The notes below the pieces were generated by a model. The model saw nothing but the letters and a program-made list of their open reading frames with translations. It was not told the DNA's origin and did no database searches. The translations under genes were made by a program, and so were the position numbers. Source: Willaertia magna (Eukaryota; Heterolobosea; Eutetramitea; Acrasida; Naegleriidae). From it: a stretch of DNA of 16,318 nt. Below, piece by piece: positions 1-11,324 of the stretch (its first letter is position 1; every line of letters starts with the position of its first letter). Location of the stretch: the NCBI GenBank assembly GCA_902984215.1, contig CADWAF010004345.1:1-16318 (forward strand), given 5' to 3'.

Positions 1-1
1 T

Positions 2-983
2 TTGAATTCATTAATTAAATTAATTGAAGCTTATTTATATTTCCCTCAAGACATTGACAGATATTATAAATTAATTGATGAGAGTTTAAAGATTGATCCA
101 AATAACTTTTATACATTGCTTGTTAAAGCAAATTATTCAAAATTTGGTACTCCAAAAGATCATCAACATTTGGCACAGATATCTTTAGAATCAGAAAGAA
201 ATTGTGAAAAGGGTTTAGAAATCTTAAAGAAAGCAAAACCTTTACCTTTAAGGGAAGAAATTAAATTAAAAGAAGGAGAAACATTACCTGAAAGAAAGAA
301 TGATTTAAAGTTATTCTCATTCCATTATGAAATAGGCTATTCTAATCTTATTTTAGTAGGGAGATTTGGATTGGCAGTTGACATGAAACGTTTTTATGCA
401 AAAAAGGCGATGGAAGAATTTCAAATGGTTAAGTTATTTACAAGAGTTCCATTAGACGGAAATTATTATTTTCTTAAAGGAAATGCCTATTTTGGTTTAG
501 AAATGTATGAACAAGCTGTTAGATGTTATCAATATGTTGATAAATATTCTTCCAAATTGGTAAGTAATTTGTTAAATCTATTTAATTATTTACAAAAATA
601 ATATTGCACACAAAATTTACAAAAATTAATAGCCAAAAGAAACAGTTATTGGTGCCATTATAAATTCTTGTAATTGTTTAGTTACAATGGGTTATGCCTC
701 ACTGTGTTTAAAAGAATTAGATAAATATATTGAACAATATGAAGGTGACATTCGTTTAAGATTAGAAAAGATCTATGTTGAGGGTGCGAATTGTAAATCA
801 AAAGCAGAACTTGCTATTGTCAAAGAAAAATTTACAAATATCGTTACAGAATTGTCAGATCCAAACTTTAAAATAACTGATCAGACAAAACCTTATTTTC
901 AGAGATCTTTAGATTATGCAAATCGTAAAATTAAAGAATTAGAAAATGTCATTAATAATTCTCAAATACCTAATACATGGTAA
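2..983 (+). CDS. TPR-like helical repeat protein, copy 1, 5'-partial, two exons
   Basis: Exon 1 runs from the window edge to 559 and exon 2 from 633 to the TAA at 981-983. Joined in phase 0 they encode 302 residues plus stop. The TTG at position 2 is not the start: the copies at 8154 and 12109 align with it and carry at least 80 further codons upstream. The protein is a chain of helix pairs. The clearest TPR-like repeat is in exon 1 at about 472-556 (GNAYFGLEMYEQAVRCYQYV), with weaker ones at about 110-230 and 310-440. Exon 2 adds two more helix pairs (CLVTMGYASLCLKELDKYI) and ends in NTW-stop. No signal peptide, membrane segment or catalytic motif is visible. TPR folds usually bind other proteins; the partner here is unknown. 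Exon 2 also opens with an internal ATG at 687, but the reading frame is open back to the acceptor and is conserved in copies 2-4, so splicing is the better model. This is the intact reference copy for the family. Confidence 0.75.
560..632 (+). other. Spliceosomal intron, 73 nt, phase 0
   Basis: The donor GTAAGT follows codon TTG (557-559) and the acceptor is TTAATAG at 626-632. Exon 2 resumes with CCA AAA GAA ACA GTT ATT GGT. The intron sequence is A/T-rich and would run to an in-frame TAA at 599-601 if retained. At the homologous place in the two pseudogene copies the interval from GT to AG is also 73 nt (8841-8913 and 12792-12864) and the acceptor TTTAGCCAAAA is retained. This supports a real intron rather than a frameshift. 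Confidence 0.8.
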
Positions 984-3290
984 AATTAAAGCTTATTTGA
1001 CTAAAACAAGTCACCTTTAATATAGGTTGCCAAAAGAACAAGGCAGTTTTTACAGACCTAATAACTTCTTGCGAACACGTTTTAATTAAGCATGAAGATT
1101 TTTGCAAGTTATGTTAATCCTTGCGACTAATGAAAAAGCCTCCCCTATAAATTATTGCAAAAATGTAATTATTTGGTAACATTTTTTATAAGTTTTAATA
1201 CAATAGTTGTAAAAAAATTCACCATATTCATTTCTTTCTTTATACAAAAAAAACATAAATAAAACCAAATTTATCTGAAACTGCAAAATATGTGTTTTGG
1301 GACAAAAAATGAAGGCTTATCACCGTCTAAGTCTATATTTATATGGTTTAAGTAGATATTGTTTAAATTAAACTTTTCTTTTAAACAGGGCAATAATTTC
1401 ATTAACAGAAACCTCTTTTAATATATTTCAATACTGTGACCCCTTCTTTTATATTATTATTAAAATAATTTATCAATTTAGAATTAATTTTATCACTAAA
1501 TATTCTAAAAATGTCTATTATTATTTTATTCTAGCTAAGTTTTAGAAAATTCGAGGGTAATTTCATTATTTAATTTTTTATTCTAATTATCTTAGTCAAT
1601 ATACTAATTATTAAGAAAACTATCATATTTAAATATAGTTTTTTTCTTTTTTTTATAATAATTTTATATTTTTTTATTATTTAATTTAATTATTATTTCT
1701 TTTAAATTGGAATTAAGATTATAAATTTTAGTTAAAATATTGTTTATTGTTATTATTGGTTGTATTTTGAAGTTGATTTTTAAGATTGTTATTTTTTTTT
1801 TGTTTAAAAATATTTTTTATTTTAATTAAAAAAAAATTTATAATAAGAGTAGTTTTTTAGTAAAAAAAGATTTTGATGGATTTGTATTAAAAATATAAAT
1901 ATATCTAATTTAATTATAATCATTAAAAATATAACTAAAATATATATAAATATATTTAATTTAATTATTTTAATTTTAATAATAAATTTATTAATTTCAT
2001 CTTTAATAATTACTAAATTTTTCTTTAAAAAATTTAATTTATTTTAAATTGTTTATGATAAATATTTAAAAAATTAAAGTTTTGTCTTTTTATTGATGCC
2101 TTTTTTTACTTATAATACATCCTAATCTATAATTTTCTATAAAAAAAATCACTCAGTAAAAATTAATTATTTTTTAAAAAAATTAATTTTTAATTCCTTA
2201 AAAGGAACATTAATATAAATTATAATTAATTACTTTATTACATTTAACACTCATTAATTTATATTATTTAATTTAAATAATTTATTTTATTAATTTAATA
2301 ATTTACTTATTTATTTAACTTTATAATCAATTAATTTACTATTTTAATAATTAATTATTTTATTTATATAATTTAACAACAAATTATTTTATTTTATTTA
2401 ATAATTACAATGTTTCTATCTAAATATTTTAAAGAAATTTGTAATATTATTATTAATTTTTAACAAAACAACAATAATAGACAAACAATAAAAGAGGAAA
2501 AGGAATATTAAATAATATAATATATAAATTTTCCTATTTACAATTAAAATATAATACTATATTAAAATGAATTCAAAGAAATAAAAAAAATTTTTTAAAA
2601 TTAAATAAAAAAATTTTATTTTAGAAAATAATAAAAGAAAAATTTAAAAATAAATATATTTATTAAAGTTTTAAATAATTTATTATATGAAATTTTTTTT
2701 TAAAGAATATAGTTAAAATTTTTAAATAAATAATAAATAAAAAAATAAAATAGAATTAGTTATAAAAATTAATGTGAACATATAATTTTAATATTGATTA
2801 AATTAAATGAATATAAAAAGAATAATTGATTAATTTAAATAAAATAAATATTTTATATAATTTTTAGAATGAATTATATAGTATTTATAATTATAATAAA
2901 AATATATAAAAAAATATTAATATATAAACAATAAATAAGTTAACTTTTAAAAATAATAATATATCTAAATATAATATTTTTAATAAAAAAAGAAAAAAAT
3001 TAAAAATATTTTAAATATAAAATAATAAATAAAATATTTTATTAATAATAATATTTTTATTTAAATAAATTTGTCTATTTTATATTTAATAAATAAATAA
3101 AGAAATTATAATAGATAATAATAAAAAAATTTATTTAAATATTATAAAAGAAATTAATGTATTTATTTTTAAAAATTAGATTAAATTTTTTTTAAAAATT
3201 GTTAAATATAGTGATATATTAAATAAATAATTTAAATGTACATAAAAAGATAAAATTAATAATAAAATAAAAAAATAATTACAATTAAAA

Positions 3291-3344
3291 AAATAGTACT
3301 TTAAAACTTAAATAAATTAATTAATAAATAAATTAACAATAATT
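3291..3344 (+). repeat. 54-bp A/T-rich direct repeat, copy a
   Basis: The block starting AAATAGTACTTTAAAACTTA and ending ATTAACAATAATT is identical at 3493-3546, a 202-bp offset. Weaker similarity extends on both sides, about 3258-3372 against 3459-3575, making a diverged unit of roughly 115 bp. The match contains a G/C-bearing core (AGTACTTTAAAACTTAA), so it is more than chance agreement between low-complexity runs. Confidence 0.75.
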
Positions 3345-3492
3345 ACAAGTACTTTACAGATAAAATTAAGTAAAAAAAATTAAACAAATATTATAGATAC
3401 AATAAATAATTTTTAAATTTTTAATCTATTCTAAAAAGCTGTCTCAATTTATAGTAATTAATAATAAAATTAAAAATTAATTGCAGTTAAAG

Positions 3493-3546
3493 AAATAGTA
3501 CTTTAAAACTTAAATAAATTAATTAATAAATAAATTAACAATAATT
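3493..3546 (+). repeat. 54-bp A/T-rich direct repeat, copy b
   Basis: This is the second copy of the block at 3291-3344. Downstream of the shared 54 bp the two copies diverge (ACAAGTACTTTACAG against TCAAATATTTTATCA), although the letter order remains similar. The diverged flanks suggest an old local duplication with a better preserved middle. Confidence 0.75.
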
Positions 3547-3957
3547 TCAAATATTTTATCAATAAAAATAAGTAACTATAATTTAAAAAAATATTAAACA
3601 AAAGTTATTTAATAATAATATAATTTATATTAATTTTATAAAATTTTATAAAAAATTTTTTGTTTATTTTTTTTTAAAAAAATTATGGAATTGCTTAATA
3701 TAAATAAAAATTATAAAAATAGTATTTTTAAATAATTTTTTTATTTTATTATTTTCTAAATCATTTCATTCATTTATAGATTTAGATATTAAATTTTTAA
3801 ATAATTTAAATCAAAATAATTATATTAAAAAAAATTTATTTATATTGAAATAATTTTAATTTTATTAAAAATATAAATAATTTAATTAAAAATGAAAATA
3901 ATAATTAAACAAATTTAATAATATAATAAAAGACTTTTTTATAATAAAGACAAATCT

Positions 3958-4767
3958 TAAAAAAAAAGAAAAATTTTTAAACTTTAATAACAAAGATTTA
4001 CAATAAAAATTAATAGCAGAACAAGTTAAAAAAATAATTTTTAAAGAAAAACTAGTTAAAATTGGATTTTTTTAATTAAATAATAAAATTTTAAATCATA
4101 TTTTAACTTTTAATAATATTAATTTAATACAGCTTAGGATTTTAAAATTGTAAAAATTGATGAAAATAAAAAAAATTTTATAGATTTCAAAATTTTAATA
4201 CTTTTAAAATCACAATTTTAACAAACTGTAAATTTGAAATTTTTTAAAAATGTAGTAATATTTTAAAAAATAAGATTCATTTAATATTAATATCAAACCT
4301 CTAGAAGATTCTTTTTCTTCTATTGTTTTAAATAATAATAACAAGAAATATTTCCTATACACAAACTTTTTAAATTTTATTAACACACTACAATAACCAA
4401 TAAAAGTAGTAATAGAATATAATAAAGAAGAAACAAAAGAAATAATTGAAGAATTAAAATGTGTGAATGATTTATATAGAATTAGAAATAAAATTAAGAA
4501 TTAAATATAATAATTTTATAAAAACTGATAAAACAATTTTATTTGAATTGTTTCAAAAGTTGATTAATATTGTAGATTACTTTAATAATTTTATTAATTT
4601 AAACTCAAATTTAATTTTTAAACAATTTTATACTTCCTCAATTGGTTTAAAGATTTAGAATATTGTTACAAAATAAATTAATTGTTAAAAATATAATTTA
4701 AAAATAATTCTTAATTAATACTTATCAAGAAAGTTTTTTTAAAATTGAATATATTTTAAGTGAATTA
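3958..4767 (+). pseudogene. Decayed 5' half of a TPR-like family gene (segment Y')
   Basis: From about 4330 to 4767 this matches 11500-11949 in copy 3. Shared peptides include the NNNKKYF region, YNK..TKE.IE.L, the segment reading YNNFIKT (4513-4533), the FYTSSIGLKI segment and then YQESFFKIEYILSEL (4723-4767). The frame for IEYNKEETKEIIEELK and the frame for ELEIKLRIKYNNFIKT differ, so a frameshift lies near 4460. A TAG at 4656-4658 follows GLKI, and the frame stays recognisable beyond it. Upstream, 3960-4240 reads as a broken helical peptide (LIAEQVKKIIFKEKLVKIGFF and IDENKKNFIDFKIL), interrupted by TAA/TAG where Gln codons would be plausible. Homology to copy 3 ends abruptly at about 4767, where the antiparallel gene X begins. 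It is not an expressed gene in this state. The function is unknown apart from its membership of the TPR-like family. Confidence 0.55.
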
Positions 4768-7700
4768 AAAGTTAATTTATTCACTTTATTATTTTTCTTA
4801 ATATTAATATTTAAAGCTGTTACTAATTTTTTAAGAGTTTTTTCTAAAATACTATATATAAAACTTATATATAATGTAAACCTATTAGCAATTTCTTTTA
4901 AAATAATATTTTTCACATTACTACTAAATAATATATTATCAATACTATTTTTTAAAGCTTTCACTTTTACTTAAAATCTTAACCCAAAATAAATTGAAAA
5001 ATAAACTTTTAGATTAAATCATCTTTATCATTTTTTAGCGATAAAAATTAAAATTTTTTTTTATAATTAATACAAGTAAAATTAGTCTTCTTCTTCAAAA
5101 ATCTCACCTTTTCAATAATTTTGAAAACTTTATATATCTAGTTAAATTTTTGACTAATATTAATCAATAAATAAAATCTTTCTTTCTTTCTAAATATTCT
5201 ACATAAAAAGTAAGATCAAATAAGTCATTTTCTTTAATTTCTTTTTTAAAAACAAATTTCTTTCCTTCCTCTTTAATTATTTGTAGAATTAAATAGTAAA
5301 ACTTTTTTTTATTATTCTTTTTTAATAACCAGTTTCTTAAAAAAACTTTTTTTAATTCTACTTCTTGATAATAAAGTTAAATAGTTTTAATTAAAGATTA
5401 TAGTTCTTTGAGATTTTTAATATTTTATAGAAATAAACTCTTTTTATCTATTATTATTTTATAAATTCTTTTCAGTATTACAAATATTATTAATTAGTCT
5501 TGTAATATGAATTGTATTATTTTTATAAAAATAAATCCTATCCCTACATTTATAATTAATCTTTTTACCATTTTAATTGAAGATAAATTAATAAAGAAGT
5601 ACTTACTTTTAAATTCTTTAAACATATAGACTTTTTTTTTATAAACTTTTTTCTATATAACTTAAATTCTATAGTTTACAAAATGAAAGAAATTATATTG
5701 AAAATAAGTCAATTAAATCTATTTCTTTAAATTCTTTATCAATTAATTTAAATAAATCCTTTATTTTTTTGAATTCATCTATAATAATATAATATATATG
5801 ATTTTCACTTGGATACACTTTAAATATTAATAAATTATTTTCATTAATTCTAGTGTTATCAAAAGATTGGAAAATCTAGATAGTTTAGTTCTAAATTTTG
5901 TCTTGTTAATTTGTTTAATTGATTTATAATTGAATAAAACTTTAAACAATTTAAATTTCTTTTAGAACCATAAAACTCTTTTGTTTTACTAAATATATTT
6001 TCAATATAATATTTTTGGGCTTTAAAAATTAAAGATTTTGATCTAATAGTTTTGAACTTATTAATTAAAAAAGTTAAACCAAAAGTAGTCTGAAAAAGTG
6101 CAATAAGTGTTTTAGAAGTCTAATTATTATTTGTAATGTCATAAATTAATAAATTATTTTCATCCTTTAGTGTTTTGACTTTGTAATTTTAAAAATAAAA
6201 ATAAAAATAACTATGAATAAATATATTTTAGTCTCTTAAATAATGTAAGTCTTTTTTGTTGAATTGATTTTGTAAATAGTTGAATATGAAATAATATTAA
6301 AAAATATCTTAAAAAATGTACTTTTAATAGTTTATGTAAAACTTTATCACTAATTAGAAAGTTTATTCTATTTTAATTTTAAGAATCTTGATCAAAGTAT
6401 TTCTTAGGAAATTTTAACTTTAATTTGGTTTCTTCATTATAATAAAAATTCCACTTATACTTAAAAGAAATGTTCTTTTTTTATTAATAAATTGAAATAT
6501 TAACTTTTTTTAAATATATCATGAATCATTTATTTTAAAAATTTTTAAACTGTCATTAATATATAAAAAAGGAATTGATTTATGAAATTGTAAACTTTTC
6601 TTTTTTTCAAATAACAATGTAAAATAACTATAATGTTTTAGAATATTGTTTTTACATATTGTTACTTATTATTCTAAATTATTCAAATAAATTTCTAATA
6701 TCATTTATATAAATTTCCATTTTGTCCTTCGTATATTTTATTTTTAATTTAATATTAATAACAAAATTCTCACAAGCCTCTAAATTTACCTTTTTAAATT
6801 TACTTAACATATTTAACATAAAAACCACAACATTCGAAGCAAATTTTAATTTGTTATTGCAGTTATTTTTAATAAATTCATTTAAATTTTTTACAATTTC
6901 AAAAGAAAGCTCTAAATTTAATTTAGATTTATTTAATATTTGTTTAATAAGAATGAGTATTCTTAAATTTTAAAATTTTATTAGAATTACTATTATTTAT
7001 AGCTTTTTTATTAAGTATTATAGTTTACTAGAATATTTTGGTCTTTTTGAAAATAAATTTATAATAATATCAATTGTTATTATTTTTTGTATAGTATATT
7101 TTTTTTTGTTAATTATTTTTAAAATAGTTGAAAATATTATTAATAATTTCTTTTCTTTTGAAGAGAAAATAAGGTTGACTTTTTGTGATTTAATTTTTTT
7201 AAAATTTTTTTTTAATTGTCTTTTTTTTCATATTGTTATTGTTTAATTACTTACAAAAATAATGAAATAAAGATTAATAAAAGATTATTTACTTTGATTT
7301 TTAATTTTTTTAAGTATTAAATCATAATTCACACTTTCATTTTCTTCTTTACTTCTCTTTCTTGCTTCATTCTCATATTCTTTAATCTTCTCAATTAATT
7401 CTTTAATAATAACAGAATTTATTATTTCACTATTATTTACTTCATAATATTTTTTTATTCTCTCCTTAACTGATTCCATTAGTTTTTTTCCATCTTTTTT
7501 TTTCTTGCTTAAATAGGTTATTTATTATATAATGTTAGAAATTTTACAAAATCTACTTAAATTGTACTTTCTATCAGAAATAAAATAATAGAATTTAAAG
7601 CCATCTTCCATAATAAGAAATTTAATTGCTAATTCAGAAGTCACATTGTTTAGTTTTACTTAAAAGTTACTAACTTTCTCTTTTAATTTGTTAATATTTT

Positions 7701-7932
7701 TATTTTTTTGTGTTTTCTGCTTCTTTAAATTATTATTTAATTCCTTTTTCTCTTCTTTACCATCCTCATTTTGTAATTTTGTAAAATATTTTTTGGTTGA
7801 TTGAAAAAAATCTTTTGTAATTTATAACTGTTCAAGAGTTAAATTACGATTATTTAAGAAATTTTGTTTAAATTGTTTTGATTCTTTTTGATATTTTATT
7901 TCTGAAATTTGTTCTTCATTATACTTTTTCAT
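4768..7932 (-). pseudogene. Long decayed minus-strand gene X, function unknown, first copy
   Basis: The likely start is the ATG at 7932-7930, giving MKKYNEEQISEIKYQKESKQ. Reading leftwards, long helical and coiled-coil segments can be traced across frames. The N-terminus is Lys/Gln-rich. Next come MEDGFKFYYFISDRKYN and then MESVKERIKKYYEVNN (the intact 64-codon piece 7479-7285, entered through a slip in a poly-A run). A helical block reads FIKNNCNNKLKFASNVVVFM and LEACENFVINI (about 6930-6770). Further on are FGLTFLINKFKTIRSKSL, FYGSKRNLNCLKFYSIINQL, IKENDLFDLTFYVEYLERKK (about 5240-5180) and IILKEIANRFTLYISFIY (about 4905-4850). It has many stops and at least three frame slips. The original product would have been near 1000 residues. 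I recognise no family, zinc finger, DDE triad or reverse-transcriptase motif. A GTGAG donor-like site near 5110 suggests introns. It belongs to the duplicated cassette and is divergent from the TPR-like gene. Confidence 0.55.
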
Positions 7933-8019
7933 TTAAATAAATTCTAATATCAATTAATTGTTGAAAATTACAGCTTTTTACAATAGTAGTTGACTTAATA
8001 AAGTTTTGATAGAAAAAAA

Positions 8020-9264
8020 TAATATTCAATAAATGTTTAATATATAATGTATTTATTTCTTCAGTTTCAATATTAAATTTTATTTCATACACAAGAGAAA
8101 ATTTAATTGCTTCAATTTATTTTGTTATTTATAGTTTAAGAAACGTTCTTTTAATGATGAATGATTTAATAAATTTTATGAAGGAAATTGTAAAAGAATA
8201 TCCAATCATCAAAGAAAGATATTTAAATGTAAAAGTGATTACTGGTGATGATATTAAAGATAAAAAATATCAAATGATTTATGAACAAAATAAAGTAGCA
8301 ATTTATTTAAAAAAGAAATATAGTGAACAAAAATTTAATTGGTTACTTTTAAGTTTAAGTTCACTAATTAAAGTTATTAAAGCTAATTTATATTTTCCTC
8401 ATGATATGAATAGATTTAATAGATTAATAGAAAAAAGTTTAAAAATTAATTCAAATAACTTTTATACATTGCTTGTTAAAGCAAATTATTTAAAATTCAT
8501 TTCACCTAAAAATGATCAACATATTACAGAATTAGTGATAAAAGCAAAAGAACTTTGTGAAAGAGGTTTAGAGTTTTTAAAAGAATGATTTAAAATTAAA
8601 TTTATTCTATTATAAAATTGCGTTAGTCAGTACTGTTTTAGTTGAAACAACTAGGTTAACAGTTAATATAAAATATTCTTATACAAAGAAAGCGATTGAA
8701 GAATTTAAATTAGTTGAATTATTCACAAGATTTCCATTAGAAGGAAGTTATTATTTAGTGAAAGGAAATGCTTTTTATAAATTAAATATATTTGAACAAA
8801 CAATAAAATGTTATCAATACGTTAATAAATATTCTTCATTGTATATAAACTTTTACACAATTTACATTTACAATGATATTACACAATATTTTTACAATAA
8901 TTAATAACTTTAGCCAAAACCGTTCGTTATTGATACTATTGTAAATTCTTGTAATTGTTTAGTTGCAATGGGTTATAGGCAAATATGTTTGGAAGAACTA
9001 AATAAATATATTGAAAAATATGATGGTCACATTTATTTAAAATTAAAAAAGGTCATTATTGAAAATATGTTATGTAAATCAAAAATTGAATTTGCTATTG
9101 TCAAAAATAAATATGCAAATTTAATTAATGAAGTTTCTAGTCCTAGTTTTATAATGACTGATGAAATAAGACCTTATATTTAAAGATTTTTAGATTATGC
9201 AAAAAGAAAAGTTGTAAAGTTAGAAACTATAATTAATAATCTAAAAATATCTAGTTCTTGGTAA
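8020..9264 (+). pseudogene. TPR-like gene copy 2, broken
   Basis: This is homologous to copy 1. The frame containing MMNDLINFMKEIVKEYPIIK starts at 8154 and is open upstream to about 8020, where unit 1 has lost its 5' exons. It continues with FYTLLVKANYLKF and stops at TGA 8586-8588, because 68 nt present in copy 1 (230-297) are missing. The downstream frame (from 8584) is then open to 8841 and encodes the family repeats, including ELFTRFPLEGSYYLVKGNAF. The splice donor GTAAGT is replaced by TTGTATAT with one G lost, so splicing at the remaining GT would put exon 2 out of frame. Exon 2 (8914-9264) carries TAA at 9181-9183 where copy 3 and copy 4 have CAA. Three independent defects make this a pseudogene. 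An AATAAA at 9376-9381 may be the old poly(A) signal. Confidence 0.85.
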
Positions 9265-9404
9265 TTTATATAAAAATTAATAAAATACTAAATTTAGTTA
9301 AAAAATTGTTTATAAAATTATTACAAAGTTATTTGTGTGATGACCATTCTTTACATTATTTTACACACATTTGTCAATAAAATTTTTTATTTAATAATTA
9401 ATAG

Positions 9405-9435
9405 ACCGCTTACGTTTGTTAGTTTATTAAGTGGT
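9405..9435. repeat. Imperfect inverted repeat at the end of duplication unit 1
   Basis: ACCGCTTA (9405-9412) faces TAAGTGGT (9428-9435) across a 15-nt loop. Seven pairs are Watson-Crick and one is a G:T wobble. It lies just before the junction with unit 2. A similar half-site, TTAAGCGGTTG, follows copy 4 on the minus strand (about 15968-15958). A C at the wobble position there would make the arms fully complementary. Confidence 0.5.
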
Positions 9436-9441
9436 AGATTT

Positions 9442-10996
9442 TGATTTTATAAATCTTAATCAAAGTATTTTTAGGAAATTTTAACTTTAATTTAGTTTCT
9501 TCATTATAATAAAGATTCCACTTATACTTAAAAGAAATGTTCTTTTTCTATTAATAAATTGAAATATTAACTTTTTTTAAATATATCATGAATCATTTAT
9601 TCTAAAAATTTTTAAACTGTCATTAATATATAAAAAAAGAATTGATTTGTTAGTTTATAAACTTTTTTTTTTCAAGTAACAAAATAAAATAACTACAATA
9701 TTTTGGAGCATTGCTTTTATATATTGTTATTACTATCATTCCAAATTGTTTAAATAAATTTCTAATGTCATTTACATAAATTTCCATTTCGTCCTTAGTA
9801 TATTTTGTTTATGGTATAATATCAATAATAAAATTCTCACAAGCCTCTAAATTTACCTTTCCAAGTTTACTTAACATATTTAACATAAAAACCACAACAT
9901 TCGAAGCAAATTTTAATTTGTTATTGCAGTTATTTTTAATAAATTCATTTAAATTTTTTACAATTTCAAAAGAAAGCTCTAAATTTAATTTAGATTTATT
10001 TAATATTTGTTTAATAAGAATGAGTATTCTTAAATCTTAAAATTTTATTAGAATTACTACTATTTATAGCTTTTTTATTAAGTATTATAGTTTACTAAAA
10101 TATTTTGGTCTTTTTGAAAATAAATTTATAATAATATCAATTGTTATTATTTTTTGTATGTATATTTTTTTTTGTTAACTATTTTTAAAATAGTTGAAAA
10201 TGTTATTAATAATTTCTTTTCTTCTGAAGAAAAAATAAGGTTGACTTTTTGTGATTTAATTTTTTCAAAAATTTTTTTTAATTGTCTTTTTTTTCATATT
10301 GTTATTATTTAATTACTTACAAAAATAATGAAATAAAGATTAATAAAAGATTATTTACTTTGATTTTTAATTTTTTTAAGTATTAAATCATAATTCATAC
10401 TTTCATTTTCTTCTTTACTTCTCTTTCTTGCTTCATTCTCATATTCTTTAATCTTCTCAATTAATTCTTTAATAATAACAGAATTTATTATTTCACTATT
10501 ATTTACTTCATAATATTTTTTTATTCTCTCCTTAACTGATTCCATTAGTTTTTTTCCATCTTTTTTTTCTTGCTTAAATAGGTTATTTATTATGTAATGT
10601 TAGAAATTTTACAAAATCTACTTAAATTGTACTTTCTATTAGAAATAAAATAATAGAATTTAAAGCCATCTTCCATAATAAGAAATTTAATTGCTAATTC
10701 AGAAGTCACATTGTTTAGTTTTATTTGAAAGTTGTTGACTTTCTCTTTTAATTTGTTAATATTTTTATTTTTTTGTGTTTTCTGCTTTTTTAAATTATTA
10801 TTTAATTCCTTTTTCTCTTCTTTACCATCCTCATTTTGTAATTTTGTAAAATATTTTTTGGTCGATTGAAAAAATCTTTTATAATTTATAACTGTTTAAG
10901 AGTTAAATTACGATTATTTAAGAAATTTTGTTTAAATTGTTTTGATTTTTTTTGATATTTTATTTCTGAAATTTATTCTTCATTATACTTTTTCAT
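9442..10996 (-). pseudogene. Gene X, second copy, 3'-truncated and decayed
   Basis: This matches 6371-7932 along its whole length on the minus strand, from the ATG at 10996-10994. The MESVKERIKKYYEVNN block (10545-10351) is retained, with one substitution (Met for Val) relative to the first copy. The helical block is read here as LEACENF and then YTKDEMEIYVNDIRNLF (about 9800-9740). The two copies are broken at different Gln codons. Copy 2 has TAA at 10975-10973 where copy 1 has CAA (7911-7909), and copy 2 keeps CAA at 10727-10725 where copy 1 has TAA (7662-7660). Several other stops and the poly-A slip near 10560 are shared and therefore predate the duplication. The copy ends at the duplication boundary without the 3' half of the gene. 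Confidence 0.6.
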
Positions 10997-11324
10997 TTAA
11001 ATAAATTCTAATATCAATTAATTATTGAAAATTACAGCTTTTTACAATAGTAGTTGACTTAATAAAGTTTAGATAGAATAATTTTTTTATCTTAGTTATC
11101 TCCTTTTCTTCAAATTATTTTTGTCTAAATTATTTTAAAGTGGTTTGTTATAAATTAACTATTATTTCATTAGTTATTGGATAAAAATGGAATTTTCTTG
11201 ATTTTATTAGAATAAAATATGTCTAGATACCATTTTTTTAACCTCTACAGTTCGAAGCGTCACTAATTTACAGTAGTTCTTTTAATAGTCATTTTCATCT
11301 CAAGATTTAATTCATAAAATAAAA

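Larger units (their letters stand above)
984..3957. other. Long A/T-rich spacer without a convincing gene
   Basis: Immediately after copy 1, 984-1160 is moderately mixed in composition, with short G/C-containing patches near 1029-1150, but it holds no ORF or RNA fold I can recognise. A 20-codon ATG frame at 1309 is too short to support. From about 1600 onward the sequence becomes almost pure A/T, with frequent stops in all frames and many short A and T runs. The only clear internal structure is a 54-bp direct repeat at 3291 and 3493. A weak open stretch near 3760-3850 (FIDLDIKFLNNLNQNNYIKK) could be a very old exon remnant, but this is unproven. Confidence 0.6.
6371..9441. repeat. Tandem segmental duplication, unit 1
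   Basis: This segment is repeated directly next to itself as unit 2 (9442-13417). Homology begins around TTTTAATTTTAAGAATCTTG (6371) against TTTTGATTTTATAAATCTTA (9439) and runs through gene X's 5' half and TPR-like copy 2 to GTGGTAGATTT. By eye the two units are very similar, and most differences are single transitions. Unit 1 lacks about 895 bp that unit 2 has, at the point 8015-8025. Confidence 0.85.

Noticed and set aside
687..983. A separate 98-codon gene starting at the ATG at 687, with equivalents at 8968, 12919 and 16297
   Set aside because: Eighteen conserved codons precede each ATG back to a shared AG acceptor, and a clean GTAAGT donor ends the upstream frame in copy 1. The pieces are second exons.
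1019..1160. Possible non-coding RNA gene in the only moderately G/C-containing patch of the left spacer
   Set aside because: I could find no tRNA arms, box motifs or long complementary stretches, so composition alone is insufficient support.
4467..4658. Independent 63-codon gene on the plus strand
   Set aside because: It aligns with an internal part of TPR-like copy 3 and starts mid-homology, so it is a fragment of a broken gene.
6722..6973. Plus-strand 83-codon frame
   Set aside because: It is the complement of gene X's best-preserved helical block, which is supported by the second copy. The plus frame is not kept open in unit 2.
4768..7932. Gene X as a transposable element
   Set aside because: No terminal inverted repeats, target-site duplication, DDE or reverse-transcriptase motifs were seen. 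The duplication boundaries cut through the gene rather than around it.
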